Below, in pieces: positions 20,501 through 36,400 of a DNA stretch of 64,000 nt (within the stretch, counting starts at the first letter, position 1; each line of letters starts with the position of its first letter). The position numbers were made by a program, and so were the translations under genes. This stretch comes from Apis mellifera (lineage: Eukaryota; Arthropoda; Insecta; Hymenoptera; Apidae): NCBI RefSeq assembly GCF_003254395.2, contig NC_037652.1, positions 3,311,001 to 3,375,000 of the forward strand, read 5' to 3'. Under the pieces are notes generated by a model that saw nothing but the letters and a program-made list of their open reading frames with translations, was not told the DNA's origin and did not search any database.

Positions 20501-23500
20501 TCTGGGAGGAGCCAGAGACACGAAACAGCTTTTTGTTCGACGTTGAGGGGGGAGGGGAATTTGAAACAGCGACGAGGCGAGGGGGAAGGCTTTGATTTAG
20601 AGCGGGAGTTTTTGCAGGAGAGAGATTGCGGAGAATTGATAAAGGAGGGATGCTTTTTTGGGGAGAGAAAGATGGAGGAAGTTTGATTTATATGATATAT
20701 AACTATATGATATTGTTCGTGAATTGTTGATTGAAAAGATTGAAGAAAGTATTATTGTGGTTATTGATACAATTTTTAATTTCTAAATATTGAATTCTTC
20801 TCTCGTGATTCGAAGAAATGGAAGAATTAAAATTTTAATTTCATTAAAATGGAGGGGATCGTTCATAAATTTGGAACAATGATTTGTCACGACAATTTTA
20901 TGCAAGATTATCTTCCATTGTTCGCCTGATTATACAGCAGTATCTACTTGAGTAACACGGCTGTATCTTGTTCTATTTGCTTACTTGAGTACACACTTCA
21001 TCTCGTCCGTCTGACTATGGATGGATCTATTCTACTGCTCTGTCCACAGAAAATCACGTAACTAAGATATTTAACGATTCAATTATTCCGTTCAACTATT
21101 CCGGAATATATTTCAACGCGTCCCTTTCTACTTGGAGTTTATCTCCAAAATAAATATTCACCCTTACTTAATCAATTAAATTAATAATAATTAAGAAATG
21201 AGAAATAAATAAATCTCTTTAAATTTATTTTTTAAAAATTTCCTCTATTAATAATATTGATAAATTATTGAAAAATCCTATCTTTTAATAATCGTGAAAT
21301 TATCGTAATCAATTAAATCCAAATTTTTGTGATAAAAGTATCTTGGAATATTTTCGAGAAAAAAATCTACAACGTGACGTATTAGAACGTAGAGAATATG
21401 GAATACAATGAATGTGAGAAATAGAAATGGGATGTAAAAAAAAATATACAGGTTTTACAAGGTTTGCAAAAGTTGTTTCATATCCACGTAGTTTGGATAT
21501 CCTTCAACATCGATCGATACATCGACAACTGAACATCGAATAAAAGATGAATATTGATGCGATTCTTTCCACGACCGGTGTTATTCGACATTAATATAAA
21601 TGTCGAGGTAAATCCACAGGGTTTGGATCGTCGTCGTCGCATTTATCCAGCTACGTCAACATCCGAAATCGTCTGTGACGCACGAAACGAGTAGACATGC
21701 TGAATTTCAATATATTCCTCTCAACAAAACCTCTTATATATCAGGGAATGGCCCTGATCTCGAAAAGTATATCACGATCACGATTGTATCGTTTCGTACA
21801 AAAATGATCAAACTTTTACACAGTTTTGATCCCGTTTGCCAAAACTCGATATTAATCAAATTTTTTTCAAATTTGAATTTTTCATCGTCTCATTATTGCC
21901 TTTGGATCGATTAATTTTGAAATTTTTCCGAAAAGAGAAATTTTCTCGTTTAATGGGAAAAGTTAGAAAAGTTTTTAATTAAAATTCGGAGTTTTTCCAA
22001 TTTTTAACACTTTTCATTTTAACGTTTTTTTTTTTTTTATTTACACGTTATTCTAACGCGATCAAAGTTCCAATCCACCAGAATCGAAACTTTCCACGCT
22101 CTTGGGAGAAACTTCTTCCAATTAAAAATTTTGGGAATTTCGAGGGGATGAAAAACGAAGAGAAAAATATAATTTTTATAGTAGTATCGATCCATTCGTT
22201 TTCAAAATTTCATATACGCATTCATTCACGCTTCAATTAATACAATATAAATAATCGAAATAAATCAGTGATCTTAAAAATCTCAAAAAAAAAAAAAAAA
22301 GAAAAAAAAGACGAAAATGATCGATGAAGCTTATTCAGGAGGAGCTTGATTTAATAACCACCTCTGTCCAATATTTCAAGCCGCCCACACTGGGCAAACA
22401 ATTCCGAATAAGCCGTTCTCAAAATACTCGTAAAAACCACATTTCGCTTAATAATTTATTAATTCCATATCCGATTCGATTTTTCAAACTTCACCCGTTC
22501 GCTCCATCTATTCATAACTTCATCTATTTAAAAAAAATATATATATATTTCCCAATACGTCTACGTTTTTTCCTGTAAAAATAAAAATACAGGGAAATAC
22601 CGGGTTCATCGCGGTGGTTCCCTTATGAAAAGGCAACTCTTAACCGACGATTTCGAATCGAAAGACAAGGGGCGGAAAACGCCGATGGCGTGTTTTATAA
22701 TATGCCCGCGACCACACATTTATCCCCGCATGCATGCGCATAAAAGAAGCCTCCGGGGTAACTTCCTCTTCTTCGTGGAAAATATATATCTCGATGCACG
22801 TTGTAACACGCGTGCCAAGCTGTTCCACCACCAATTTTGCCGAGAGATGTTTTATGAATGTTAAAGCGCTCTTTTTTTTTTCTGTTCCTTTTTTTCACTA
22901 GCTCCTTTTCTAGGTTATGCGATGATAATGATATGGGGACAGATAAATTTTGTCGTGCAATTTTAGAATAAATTGTGACAAAATGACAAAAAAGAAAATT
23001 ATAGGTTAGGATTTCCATTCTAGTTTTTTTTGGATATCAGATTATGTTATTATCGTGTTATAATACTCATTATAATTTCCCTTCAAACGTAACTACATTT
23101 CTCAAAAAAAAAAAAAATAATAATTTAAGTCCAATCGAGTTAATTTAATGACTAGTGATTATTAAAATCCCTAGAACGACCAAAATTCGTGTCAAATCGA
23201 AGGTGAAACAGAGTGGATAAATTCAATTGAACGAGAATCTCGTTACTTATTCACCGCGTGAATTACAATTTGGCTTCTAAGGCGCATTAGCATGTTAATG
23301 GGCGTCTAGGGTTCCCTAGATCTCGCGGCGAAGAACTAGAAGGCTGGCCAAGGTCCCGGCCTTCGTTCGATCCTTGTCCGCGGGCGAACAAGGGAAATGA
23401 AAAGGAAAAGAGGGGGGTGGCACGAGATGTTGACACGAGATCCTTTATTCCGCCCCGTCTCCCCTGTGGACCACCCCACAGAAATACAGGGCGCAATAAT

Positions 23501-23620
23501 AAACACCGCGAAATGAGTGCTCGCTTCTTTGACAGCTGCGGTGTGAATGGCGGCGGATGTTGGAAAAGTTTTCTTTTTTTTTTTTTTGCCGAAATTAGAA
23601 CCAGATTTTCGTGATGGAGT
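20501..23620. other. Non-coding stretch
   Basis: A G-rich purine stretch at 20500-20690, AT-rich DNA with A/T runs, a GC-richer patch at 22600-22850, and a GC-rich patch at 23280-23550 containing GGTCCCGGCC. Short open frames only, without recognisable similarity. Confidence 0.45.
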
Positions 23621-26600
23621 TATTTCTCGCCAGATGTTGCGAGAAAGAAAATGAAGATTTTGAAAAAAATTTGTTTATATTTTGGCAATGAAATTTTGTG
23701 AGATTGGAAAAGAAAAGAATAAGATTGAAAATTGTGAATTTTTGAGGACAGATGAGACAGGATGAGAAGAAGATTTATTATATATTCAAGAAAAAATTGC
23801 GTGTTTAGATAAGAAAGAATTAATTAAAAGATTGTAAAATATAAGAAAGATTAAATAACTTTGATTCTTTACTTTTTACTTAAAACTAAGATTTTTTTGA
23901 TTCTATTGAAGGATCATAAAACTTTGGAATTGGTTTAGGTGAGATCTCATGTTTCGAAAGAAAGAAGATAAAATTTTCGAGAAACTTTAAAAATTTTCTC
24001 AAGTTTTACAGAAAGATTATAAAATTTTCAAATAAAGAAAAATTGATTTCATAAAAGTTTTGTATTCCAACCTTTGAGTGAAAATTAATCGAACAAATAG
24101 TGATTTAAAAATGATATTATTATCCTCCTAATCTCTTTCAATCTAATCTTTTTCTAAAATTATAAAATTCCAATTTGAAGAATATTTAAAATATGTTTAA
24201 CATTCAAATATTGCATTTGGAACAAAATTTTTATACAAATACAGAAAAGATTCGAAAATTGAGGATTAACATCTACGAACAATTCATTTGTTCGATCAAT
24301 TTTATTTAAATTTTCGGAGAACAAGTGTCTTTTGACCACGACAAATTGAAACAAGAGGATTAAGCCGGTAAAACCGCCCTCGCGCACCGAAAACAAAGCA
24401 CCCTGAAAATAGTGCTTTCGTCCTACAAATCCTCCAACCCTGATAATTCATTTTGTCAAAAGTTACAATAATTCGTCACGTCAAGAAAAATTTATTCCCA
24501 TTTACATTTTCATCCAAATTTCGAACAATTTTAAATAAAAAATTTAAAATAGAAATAAATTTATATAAAAGATACATAAAAATGATAATGAAATTAAAAA
24601 TAATATTTGTCAAAATTGAAGCACGAATAGTCTTTTTTTTCTCTCTAAATTTTTGCATCGAATTTCAATAAAATATTCGTCGATCTAAAATATTTTTTTT
24701 TTGTATCTCGATAATATCGAAAGACACGAAAGAATTTTTGTATAATAAGAAAGAAAATTATTTTTCACGATCTCATAAAAATTTCGAGTCACGCATCGTA
24801 AAAAGAGAAGAAAAAAAAAAATTCAATTAAACATCGAGAAAGAAAGAATTTGTTCGAGAAGAAAAAATTCAATAACGTATGCAAATCGAAAGAAGAAGAA
24901 GAAGAAGAAGAAGAAGAAATGAGTTGCAAATGGAACCATCGCATTAATTCAACGCCAGTTCTCAACGAGTTAACATATTCCCCGATGAAATTAACAATGA
25001 ATATTAATTTTTGTCCCAGAGATCGTTATTGAAAACTTCTCTGCGAGATGTAAAACCGATTCGAGAAACAGTTTTTGCTTAATTTAAAACAGAACTTCTC
25101 CTGGAAGAAAGAAAGGAGAAGAGGAAGAAGCAGTTTGGAAAAGGAACAAGCGACAATTAAAGAGCTTATCAATTTCGAAGGATTCTTTTTCTTCTTTTTA
25201 AAAAACTATTTTCTAAAATAGCCCCAAGACTACTAAAAATAAGAAATCAGTCTTTTGGATTCTTTTAGAAAGACAGAATTTCAGAAAATATTGCAGCCTC
25301 CATTAGAATTAAACACAAATTAAATTTTAATCAATTGTTATTTTGATGAAATCCAATAATAAATATAACTTCAGGATAAGATTTGGACCAAGATTCAATT
25401 TTGATAAATAATTTTTAAAAAATTAAAGAAAAAAGGAAGAAAGAAGGAAGAGATAGAAAAACTTAAACAAATCCTTGAGATTTTCTCTAATATTATGAAA
25501 AGTAAAGTTTTATAATTCAAACAAATTGAAAATAGAAGGTGAACAAATGAAACGTTCTGATTATTATTATTTTGGGTTGTTAATTTATATAACAGACTTG
25601 ATTGAATCCGAACTAACGAAATAAATATCATGTCCAATATGAAACTAACAGCTGTATCGCATCTCCAAAATTGCGTTTGAATTTTTCAAAATGGTAAATA
25701 ATTCAAGTATCGATATATATTATCACAGTATTGTATACAGATATTAAATTATTGAAAAAATAATCTGTGACGATCAAATTTTTTTTCATATCTAGATAGA
25801 TTTATTTTCGTTGATATTTTTTGATTGGAAACACCGGAAAACGAGGGTTTCATTCTTTTTTATATTCGAAATATTTGTAAGGAATGTAATTTCATTTCGT
25901 CCGATCAAACGCAGACTTTATCCCCTTACAGCCAAAAATACATTGGGAGCATCTGTGAAACAATGCAACCATCTGTTTTTTGTTCTATTTTATATTACCT
26001 TCTGGCACACGTTTACCGGTTAACAAATCGAAGATGTATCCATTTCATCATTGTTTATCAAATTAAATCCATTAATCCATGCATTCGGGTTGCATAAGCG
26101 AGGAATTCTAATTCTAAAAATAATCCTCGCTAAATTTCTCATTGTCAACGTTATTTTATTTATACGATTGATTCACGGCTAATCAATGATACGAAATTAT
26201 CGTAGCTATACTCGTACCTCCATACGTCAGATCCTCTGTTGGAAAAAAATTATTTCTATCTTAATTAAAATCTGGCCACACTAGGAACAGTCCTGTTCTA
26301 CTTATAACGATGATCGAATATGAATAGATGTAAGATTGCTTCAATCTTTCCTTCGACTTACATTCGAGTGAAAAATGTTAAAAGTCATCGTTTTTTTATC
26401 TTCTAAAAATGAAAAGTAATAATAACAACGTAACGTAGGAAAAATATAATATTATTGATTCATATTAATGTATTCATTTTCAGTCTATTGTATGAATTGT
26501 CTGATTAATTATAGTCTCGTTCTACTTAAATATCTACTCAAAATACGTTTAAAGATTTATTTCTGTTTCCTTTGAGAGAATTTTCTGAAAAAGTAATACT

Positions 26601-27292
26601 CAACAAATAATAGTAATTCTATTATTAATAATAACACTCAACTTTGATCAGTTAGATAGTAATACTCAAGAAGGGATAATAATGCTTGATAAATAAGGCT
26701 ATAATAATTGAATTCATCAAGTAAGATAAGAATAAAAATAACAATGATTAATACTTATTTAATATTACAATATATATAAATAACAAAATTCTCAACCTAT
26801 CATCTATGAATGATGATGTCATCTTTATTTAAAGAATTTAACTAAAAAAAAAAGAGAGAGAGAGAGTTATCAATTAATAGAAATACTTCAATTATCGATC
26901 ATCAATTTCAACAATCAATTTTACAATTCACAATTGTAAATACGAGCAAGTGACATTAATTATCCTCGAGTAACAGGATTATCATCATAACACTCTCGTT
27001 AAACGATATTATTATTATTATCAATTGGCGGACCACGAGAAATACATCCCTAGATCCTCTTTGCTCGCCCCTCTATCGTTTGTTCGAATCTTGTCTCTTC
27101 TTAAAGGGTGTCGGAGACAGGAGTGAGCGACGTAGCTCGTTATACAGCTCATCTTTGAGCCTTGTGGTTCATTCATACCGGCTGTTACCGCCAGTTGAAA
27201 TTGTACGTAAATCCCTTTGAACCGAACAACTATCGTTTCCAACGGAATTTATTAATTCACGGTGGCGCGAATCTTGTTAATTTCGAACGCGA
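23621..27292. other. AT-rich non-coding stretch
   Basis: Mostly A/T. (GAA)9 lies at about 24892-24918; (GA) repeats at about 26855-26866. The segment 27020-27290 is GC-richer and holds overlapping open frames on both strands, none recognised. Confidence 0.45.
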
Positions 27293-28185
27293 GCAACGAA
27301 AATTTATACTCGAAATTCCGGAGTTAATGTTGGCAGAAATTTTGCCAATTCGTATTAATTTATTTTCAATAATTAATTTTGTCTTCCTTATTAATTATCA
27401 TTTCTAATTTCTTTAGGAACGATAAATTGTTTTCAAAAATATACAACATTGAATAAGAAAAAAAAATTAAAATTATTGAAACTTTTTCTTTAAATCTTCC
27501 ACAAAAAATCTTTAACAAAAAAATTAATTTTTCAGCTCGATGTTTTAATGTCATTTTTCTTGTAAATTTTTACAAATTTATTTTTCAAAAAAGCAATGAA
27601 AATTTATACTCGAAATTCCAGAGTTAACGTGTTGGCAGAAATTTTGCTAATTCGTATTAATTTATTTTCAATAATTAATTTTGTCTTCCTTATTAATTTT
27701 CATTTCTAATTTCTTTAGGAACGATAAATTGTTTTCAAAAATATACAACATTGAATAAGAAAGAAAAATTGAAATTATTGAAACTTTTTCTTTAAATTTT
27801 CTACAGTTTAACAAAAAAATTAATTTTTCAGCTCGATGTTTTTAATGTCATTTTTCTTGTAAATTTTTACAAATTTATTTTTCAAAAAAGTAACGAAAAT
27901 TTATACTCGAAATTCCGGAATTAACGCATTGGCAGAAATTTTGCTAATTCGTATTTATTTTCAATAATTAATTTTGTCTTCCTTATTAATTTTCATTTCT
28001 AATTTCTTTAGAAACAATAAATTGTTTTCAAAAATATACAACATCGAATAAGAAAGAAAAATTGAAATTATTGAAACTTTTTCTTTAAATCTTTAAATCT
28101 TTCACAGTTTAACAAAAAAATTAATTTTTCAGCTCGATGTTTTAACCATTTTTCTTGTAAATTTTTACAAATTTATTTTTCAAAA
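27293..28185. repeat. Three tandem copies of a 300 bp unit
   Basis: Anchor AATTTATACTCGAAATTCC occurs at 27301, 27601 and 27899. The second anchor, CAGCTCGATGTTTT, recurs at about 27534, 27830 and 28130. Copies are very similar, differing by a few substitutions and short indels, which suggests recent amplification. There is no coding potential. Confidence 0.93.
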
Positions 28186-29990
28186 TACCATTTCACAAAA
28201 AAGAAACGTGTACATTAAAGATTTTCAAAAATTTTGCAAAATGATTTGAATTTTCCAAAATTCACAATAGAAAGAATCACAAAAAAAGTATTTTAAGTAT
28301 TCTAACGAATATCTATGAATTTAAGTTCGCACGAACGGGAAGGATTTCATTCCCTCCCTTTTCTCTTATTTTTAATATCCCATCAATTTTCCCTTCGCAT
28401 TTCTCGCGTCGTTCGTTCCATTAGAATCTCGGGCAGCGGCCTGCAATAATAAAAGGGAAAACACCAGGCCCCCCGTTTAACAAATTGCAAACGTTTATCG
28501 CGTTAACCTTCCCTCTTTTTCTTCTCTTCTCTTCTTCTTCTTCTTCTTCTTCTTCGCCGTCCGCAGAGCAACAGTTCCTTGGAGGATTTTTACGAGCGGC
28601 GTAAATAAGTAAACGAGCGTGCCGGACAGATTTCTTCGTCAGCATCCTAAACGAGGAAAACGAGGTTGGAACACGAGGTCGGTCGGGGAAATTCTTTTGA
28701 AAGCCGATAAACCGTCGTATCAACGGCAGTGATTAATTTTTAAAGGGGAAAACGATTCGCAAAATCGGGCGCGTGATTAATGAACGCTCCCTCCCGTTTC
28801 CTCTTCTCTTCTTTCGCTGGAGGATTAAAACGGAGTTGTAAATAGATTAGGAAAAAAAAAAAAAAGAATTGTGATTTATTTATCGGATTAAAATTCGTGT
28901 CGTTGATTCAATTATTTAAAATAATTTTGTAATGTAAATATATTAATTGAATTTAACCAATACCTTTTAATGTTTATAAATATTAAAAATTATAAATATT
29001 ATAAATTATAAATATTATAAAATTATAAATATTAAAATATAAAATATAAATATAAAATATAAATATAAAATATAAATATTAATATTTATATTTATATAAA
29101 TATTAAATATATATTTATAATAAATATTTTTTTTATTAATTATTATTCGTTACGAATAATAATGAAAGGTTTGAGAAATTAGAAATCAGAATCGTTAGAC
29201 TAATATTTAAATAAAACTGTTTCTCTTTATTTTTTCTTCGAAAAAAAAGGAAAAAAAAAATAACAAATATATTTTTTTACAACAAATAGCCGGCACGCGT
29301 GGGTGGATGAAACACTTCCGCAGGAAACTTGCGGAAACTCGGGGCTAGCTTCTAATCCAGCCGTCAGGCCAAAGTAAGTTACCAAGTTCTCCTCTGCTTT
29401 TCCAGAACTGGTCGAAAGTTTTCGCGCGAGTCGTTTCCTTTTTCTTTTTCTTTTTCTTTTTTTTTTTCCAAACTCGCCACTTTTCCCTTATCACTCCTTC
29501 AGACAGATCCTCGTTCCGTTTCTCGAAGGAGACGACCGATTATACGACGGGGGATAACCTCGTTCCGCAGGGCGGGAAATTTGAAATTGATGGCGGGATT
29601 AATGGGGAACTTGCTCGACGGATGTTCGAGAAGTATTTTCAAAGTGTCGGGGAGGAGGATTTAGAAAGAGATTCCAAGTGTCGATCGTTCCAGATCCATC
29701 CTCTTGGATTTTAAATGATTTTTTTTTTTTTTTTTTTTTTATTTAAACGGATAAAAGTCCCTTCGAGTAATAGTTTTTCGAGTAATAATATTTTATGGAA
29801 TATTTCGATATAATTGTGTAACAAATATTTCGATTTATATTATTCATATAATTTTTTATAATATAATTATTTATATAATTTTTAATATGCTTCAAGTGTG
29901 TCAGTGTACATCTTCATTATTTTTCTTCTATACTTTTCCTCCTCGTTGGAAAAAATTATTTTATTTAATAATTTTAATAAATATATACTT
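28186..29990. other. Non-coding stretch with TTC microsatellite and AT satellite-like DNA
   Basis: (CTT) run at about 28529-28555 in a GC-richer patch (28400-28800). Low-complexity AAATATAAAT DNA at 28970-29120. GC-richer patch at 29280-29700, ending in a run of 22 T (29719-29740). Confidence 0.5.
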
Positions 29991-30490
29991 GAAATAACTT
30001 GGAAACGTTTAAATCAAATTACAAATTTATTCGATCTTTAAAAATCGAATATGAAACGAATCCCTTAAAAAAATTTCGGTGTCAAAATAGGCAATTTCGA
30101 AAGATATCGAGGAGAGGATCGAAGATGTCGATTCCTGCATCGCAGTTTATCCAATCTCCGTGGAAATTTCCACGCGACGACGACAAAATATTTGCCGCGT
30201 AATATACGCCGATCGTCGCGGTAAATAAAACGGAAACGGATATATAAGATCGAATACGGAATGTTTTTCCACGGATTACACGTAGGGTGGCAAGCGAGCA
30301 ATCGTGTTTATCGACTGGGAGGCCCGTTTCGGATATCCGGCTACGGGTGGAAAAATATTTGCTCGAATTGAAAATGCAGGCAGCTGTCGAATGTGTCAAT
30401 TACCAGTCGACAATTTCCCTCCACCGTTCGAAAATGTGTTTTATAAAACACTTCCAGGCATGGTGTTTCAGGGAATGTTGAATAACAAGT
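29991..30490. other. GC-richer island, possible regulatory element
   Basis: Between two AT deserts, 30060-30470 is less AT-rich, has many CpGs and is open in several frames on both strands. A TATATAAG lies at 30241. No protein is recognisable; possibly a conserved non-coding element. Confidence 0.3.
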
Positions 30491-33400
30491 TTTGAATTTA
30501 TCTTCTTGTGAATATCAGGAATCATGGAGTAATTAAATATCATTTAAACATCCCTTAATGGGATGTTATATTTGCTATATGTTTATTGTTATTCAATGAC
30601 GGTATCTTCGTGTTTAATAATTACAAAATTATGGAAATAAAAGGAATTGTGAATAATCGAAATAATGTCATTAATTCAAACTTTTAGGAATTTAGAATAT
30701 TTCATATTTTTCAAGTTCTAAAGCTTCTTTTAAAAATTTACAAATGAATGTTTCGATATCCAAACTGATAACATCAAAATATTTGAAATTTTGAAAATTC
30801 CAATCTAATCATGAGTATTTCAAATAAAAAATGATTATATGAAAAACAGATCTATATTATATAATGTATAATAGTTAAAAATAATTATTCAAACATTTTA
30901 ATTGAGTAATTATTTAAAGTAATTTTTAACTACTTACTTTTATCAACAGGCTAATTCTCGAAGTAATTTCAAAATTACCGCCATTCAGAACTTTCATAAC
31001 ATAACCTCACATTTTCGAAAGAATTATTCGAAAGTCAGTCGCTTTCCACGACTTGGAGGATAAATTGTACTCGGTCGATCAACTTATCGCTTCTATTCCG
31101 AATGCGGTTGTCGAACAAAATGATATATTTGGCGAATGTCGAGGGTTTGCAGGCAGATAAAGAAAGCGCTGATATGGCAGGCCGATATCATTGTTCCCTG
31201 CCAGTGGGTTAAGGGTTATTTTGATCGGAATCCCGATACGTGATACATCTAACACGGTTAATTATATATCACAATGGATGGCTCTTCATTGATATTGAAA
31301 TTGAATTTTTACTGGATACTTGATCTCACTCTAATTAACATAGAACAATGTATATTTAACTTGAAAAAAATTGATGCTTCGATATGAGCAATTTAAATAA
31401 GAAAAATGTAATTGATTATTAGAAATCTTTTTTTTTTTTTTTTTTTTTTTAGATATTAAAATTTTAGATATATAAAGGATTATAAATTACAAGTATTCGA
31501 AACTTTAAAAATAAATTTTCGAATTCTCTCGGGTTATTTTCTAATTCTAAATTTTTCATGAGCAGAGAATTTATTTTATTGAATATTTAGAAGCTCGAAA
31601 ATTTAATATCTAAAAATTCTAACCTAAAAATCTTTGACTCAAAAAATTCATCTAATGTTATCGACTGCATTATTACAAATGCATTATTAAAATTTTAATA
31701 TCCAACATGATATTCCATCTGCCACAATGTCTCTGCATCTCTTCATAAGAATTGAAAGAAGAGGTTGATGATAATTGGAAGAGAGTTGATTCGATCGTTG
31801 AACGACAGTGGAGAGATTAGAGAGACTAATTTTTGGCCAGGGCCACAATTATCAAGTGCAGCTATTAATCGTTCAAAAATTCATTTTACGTGTGGGTCGG
31901 GTGTAAAAATAAGAACGTCATCTGGTTAATCTGATTATTTTATCATCACACACGCGAATTATATCGTGATTAATTAGAAGCATGGAGTATCCTTTGATAT
32001 TTAAAATAGTTGCAGATGAACATTTTACGATTAAATTATCATTAATTGAATAATCGTTTGGGATTGATTTGAATTGTGAATATATGCAGAAAATATAGAC
32101 ACGTAATATAATGTAATATTTCAAAGAGAAAATTATCATGAAATTGTATATACTAATAATCTAGACGTGTAACTACAATATGTGATAAAATTCAAAATTT
32201 TTAAAATTTAGTTTAAATAATAATCTCACGATTGGATAAAAAAAATTCATGCAAGAAATCACTCGAAATAAAATTACTTCGATATTATATTTGCTTGAAA
32301 AAGAAACAAAAATGAATTGTCATCGTATCGAAAGGATTAAATCAACGATCGTTACACGTTACAGCGTTAAACATTTGATTAATAAATTCAATCCCGATGA
32401 TTTTAATCATCGAGCAAGCGTTCAATTGCAAGAGATTAAAAAAAAAAAAACGATGAAAAAGATTAACGAAAAATACGAATAATAATAAATGAGAGAGAAA
32501 CACTTAATGAAAAAAAAAATATCGTTTTTTAATTAACACCTGGTTCAATTTCATTCCGTTCGATTATAAAACTAATTACACCATGCTCGATTTTCTTCTC
32601 TCTCTCTTTTTTTTTTTTTTTTGCAATTTGATTTTCCGCAATATTACACCCCCCATTTACGATTCCACACATTCGAATTGCTCGCCGATTATTTTTATCC
32701 TGTTATTGAACGCAATCACTCTGAAATTAATCGTCTAAACATTCCACGCTACTATTCGAGCACTTGCTTAGCGGAGTTGCGAAAGGTTACAGGGTTACAA
32801 TCCCTAATCGTGGCTCGATTCTATTTTGTGAAAGGTCGGGAATTATTCTGGCTAATACGTTGTTCGCTGTTACCTACAGTCGGTCACAAAAGTTTTATTA
32901 TTCTATATTCTTAATTACGATTTCGCCAAGGTTTACGGAGATACAAAAGAGGGACAAAATATATGGTTTGCCCGTATTTATCATGGATATTGTAACGCCG
33001 TGGACGTAATTTATTTCTTCGCGCACGAATGGGAATTAGTGGAACAAGGGCATAATAGTTAATTAATAACTATTGCGAATACGCGAATATTATATTATGG
33101 AATGAACATTCACGTATATTTATCCTTTGTCTCTTTATTTTGAATTGCATCTGTTCCGTTTGAATGCTAATTAGTCGACGAAGAAAATGTTTTCGAAGCA
33201 ATTTCATCGTGAATTTTGAGAAAAATAAACAAACAATTTCTTTCTTACTTTATTTACTTTTGAATAAGATAAAAAGATAGAAATGGATAAATTCTATGAT
33301 AAATTGAAACATAAGTGATAAAATTAAGCAAAGTGAGATATTTTTTAAAAAGAAACTAAAATCTTAAAGAATTATCAATATAAAGTATTTAAAATGCTTG

Positions 33401-36400
33401 CATTCAGAAATTTCTTAGAAGAAATAAAATTCTTTTTATTAGGTTAAGTTAGATTCAATAATTTATTTTTCATAATTAAAAAAAAAATAACGAACGATTA
33501 TATAATATTTTATTATATGATAATTTTAATTTTTAACTGTATATATGTATATAAAATTTCAATAATAATTTTAATAGAATAGATGTGCGCAAAATATCAT
33601 AATATTCTTCCATTATTCACGTGGTGCAGTCATGACGAACGATATTAATCGCAAAAACAACGATGAAAATAACGTAATATTTCAATGTCATCAAAAATTT
33701 TCATTTCTACAGATGTTTGAAAAATAAGAATTTAATTGTGATTAAATTATCATATTTAAAATTCTCCAGCCGACTGATATCACTCCATTATTCACATTTC
33801 ACCGCTAATTAAACGTAACAAATGCTACCAGTCTCAAAACAATGCACCATTTCGTTTCATCGTGAAATTTCATTTCCATGGATGGTTGAAAAGTAAAAAA
33901 AATTTAATTTCATATTTAATAATTTCGTATATAAAATTCCACTCGAATTTAACGAATAATCTTTTTATCGTTAATACAATTCTTATTAATTATCTATTTT
34001 AAATCTAGTTAAAATTCAAGAAATTCCAGGAAATTTAATTTTAGTTTAGGACAATCAAACGATATCTCTTTTATCTTTAAAATTTTTCAATGTTTTTTTA
34101 TCATTTGAATTTTCATTATTGACAGATAAAATGAACTTTTATAAAATAATATATGAAAAATAATATTTTGTTGTATTCCATCAACAATAAAAAATTTTCA
34201 CGAATTCTTTAATATTCCTCTTTTATTCTCGTATTTTTATCATTGATGAATCGAATAAAACATTATTTATTACCATATATATCTTTTAATACCAAATATT
34301 AAATAACAAATAAGATACTATTAATTTTAAAATAATAATTAATGCAATATAATATAATATATATATTAACATTTCTCCATTCTTCTGTATAACATTGAAA
34401 ACAAAAATATGAAAAATATTCTACAATATTCACACCTTTAATGGCGTCACAAAAACCATTAATCCAAAAGCAACTATCATTGTTCATCATTTCTTTAATC
34501 AGAAACTAAGAGTGAAACTGATTTCAGTGTCAAATTCTTCGAGTCATTTAAAGAAAAAAGCAAAGGAAAATAAAAAAGATAAGCAAGAATACGAAGAAAG
34601 GAATCAAATATCGGCCGATAAAGAAGAGGAAACATTTGCAGAATGAATAATTCAACGTGAAAAGATGACAACGAGTTAAGCATCGGCCCTTGTTCAATAA
34701 ATGACTGTACGATCAACGATGATCGTTTCACGATAACAGTTCGATCGGTAATAAAGTAACAATAACGTGGACATTAATGGCCACGAATCACGCGTCCATT
34801 TTACTTTGTCCCGTGTAATTATTCGAAAAAAGAAGGTTTGATTGATGAAATTTTCGAGGATTCCAAGATCTTTTATTACACTAACGATCTTTCGAGGGAA
34901 ACGATTGGAAAAATGTCACGCATTGTATTATGGTCCTAGATGAAGATTTTTTTTTTATTAGTTTTTCTCTTTTTCTTTTAAAGGTTGATTGGATTTGTGG
35001 CGGAAAAAACTTGAGAATGAAACTTCGAAATAATGATTTGGTTTGGATTTGCTTTAAAGTATTATACTTTAAATTGCTTAGAGGATATTTCAGAGAGTTT
35101 TAATGTTATGTTAGATTTTAGAAATTATTACAATTTTGTTTTTGAATTTTTTTAATAATAAATATATTGCTTAAAGAATTAAATTCCATCAAATCATCAA
35201 ATTGATATATACTCGAAGAATTCGAAACAGAACTTAAATGAAATGAATAATAAATAATTCAAGAAGTAAGCGTTTGATAAAATTTTGCAAATCTTTAAGA
35301 AACTCTAATTACAGTGTTGATTAAAATATGATGTTTCTTCCATTGAAAATTTAATAAAAAGATCAATCATGTAGAGCTCTGTCAAAAGTACTAATTAATT
35401 TAGAGACATTGACATGAAAAAGACAATTGTATGAATACAATAAACATAATCGTGATGCATAATGAATCTCTAGAGAATGCTTTGATAATATACTTTGATA
35501 AACATAATTTGTTTTAAAAATAGCAATAGAAGAAATTATTTTAATTAATGACATTTTTTTTATCCTATTTTGAATTGCATTATTGAAACTTTAGTTTTGA
35601 ATATTTTGTATTATTTATCATAGATATTTTTCTAATAGTTATTTATTATTTTTAAATTAATGTATCAAATTATCATAGGAATTTTTTTTAACAACTAGAT
35701 TATAAAATAATAATTTTACTAAATAATGAATGGAGATATTTATTTTATAAGTAATCTTAATTTTTTTTTAGAATTTTAACAAGTTTAATTCTTGAAAAAG
35801 TTAGATACAGATAAAATAAATCTAAAAAGAGAAACCTACCATTTTAACAAGTTTGCTTGTTATTTTGATATAAAATTGTTAAAGTTGACATTTGGAGGAC
35901 AATTTATAGAGGAATATGATTTCAATATTTCTTGGATGTTGATATGTTATAAGATGTAGAATTACAATGTTATTATAAATAAATTCAGTCAAATCATTAA
36001 AGATGACAAGATATAATAATAAATATTTTAAATAAAGCAATAAAATCTCATACAAACATTGTATGATTATGAAATGACTAAGGCATTAAAATATTAAAAA
36101 AATAGGAATCATACAACGAATTAGACAGATTTAGATCCAATATAAAACAAATAATTCCAAAGGTCTATAATTACTGTACATCTGGAAAATAACCATAATT
36201 TCAACCAATTTGACCTGACTTAATGATACATAAATTTCTACAAGTAGTTAGTTACTTTACTTCCCTCTTTCTCTGCATCTGTCCAATTAACTTGGTATTC
36301 ATTTTCTAATAATAGTTTGCTCCAGAAAATCAGTGTTAATTAGAGAAGTTTTAGATACAAATATTGCAGGTGTTTCCCCTATATACACAATATTTGCACT

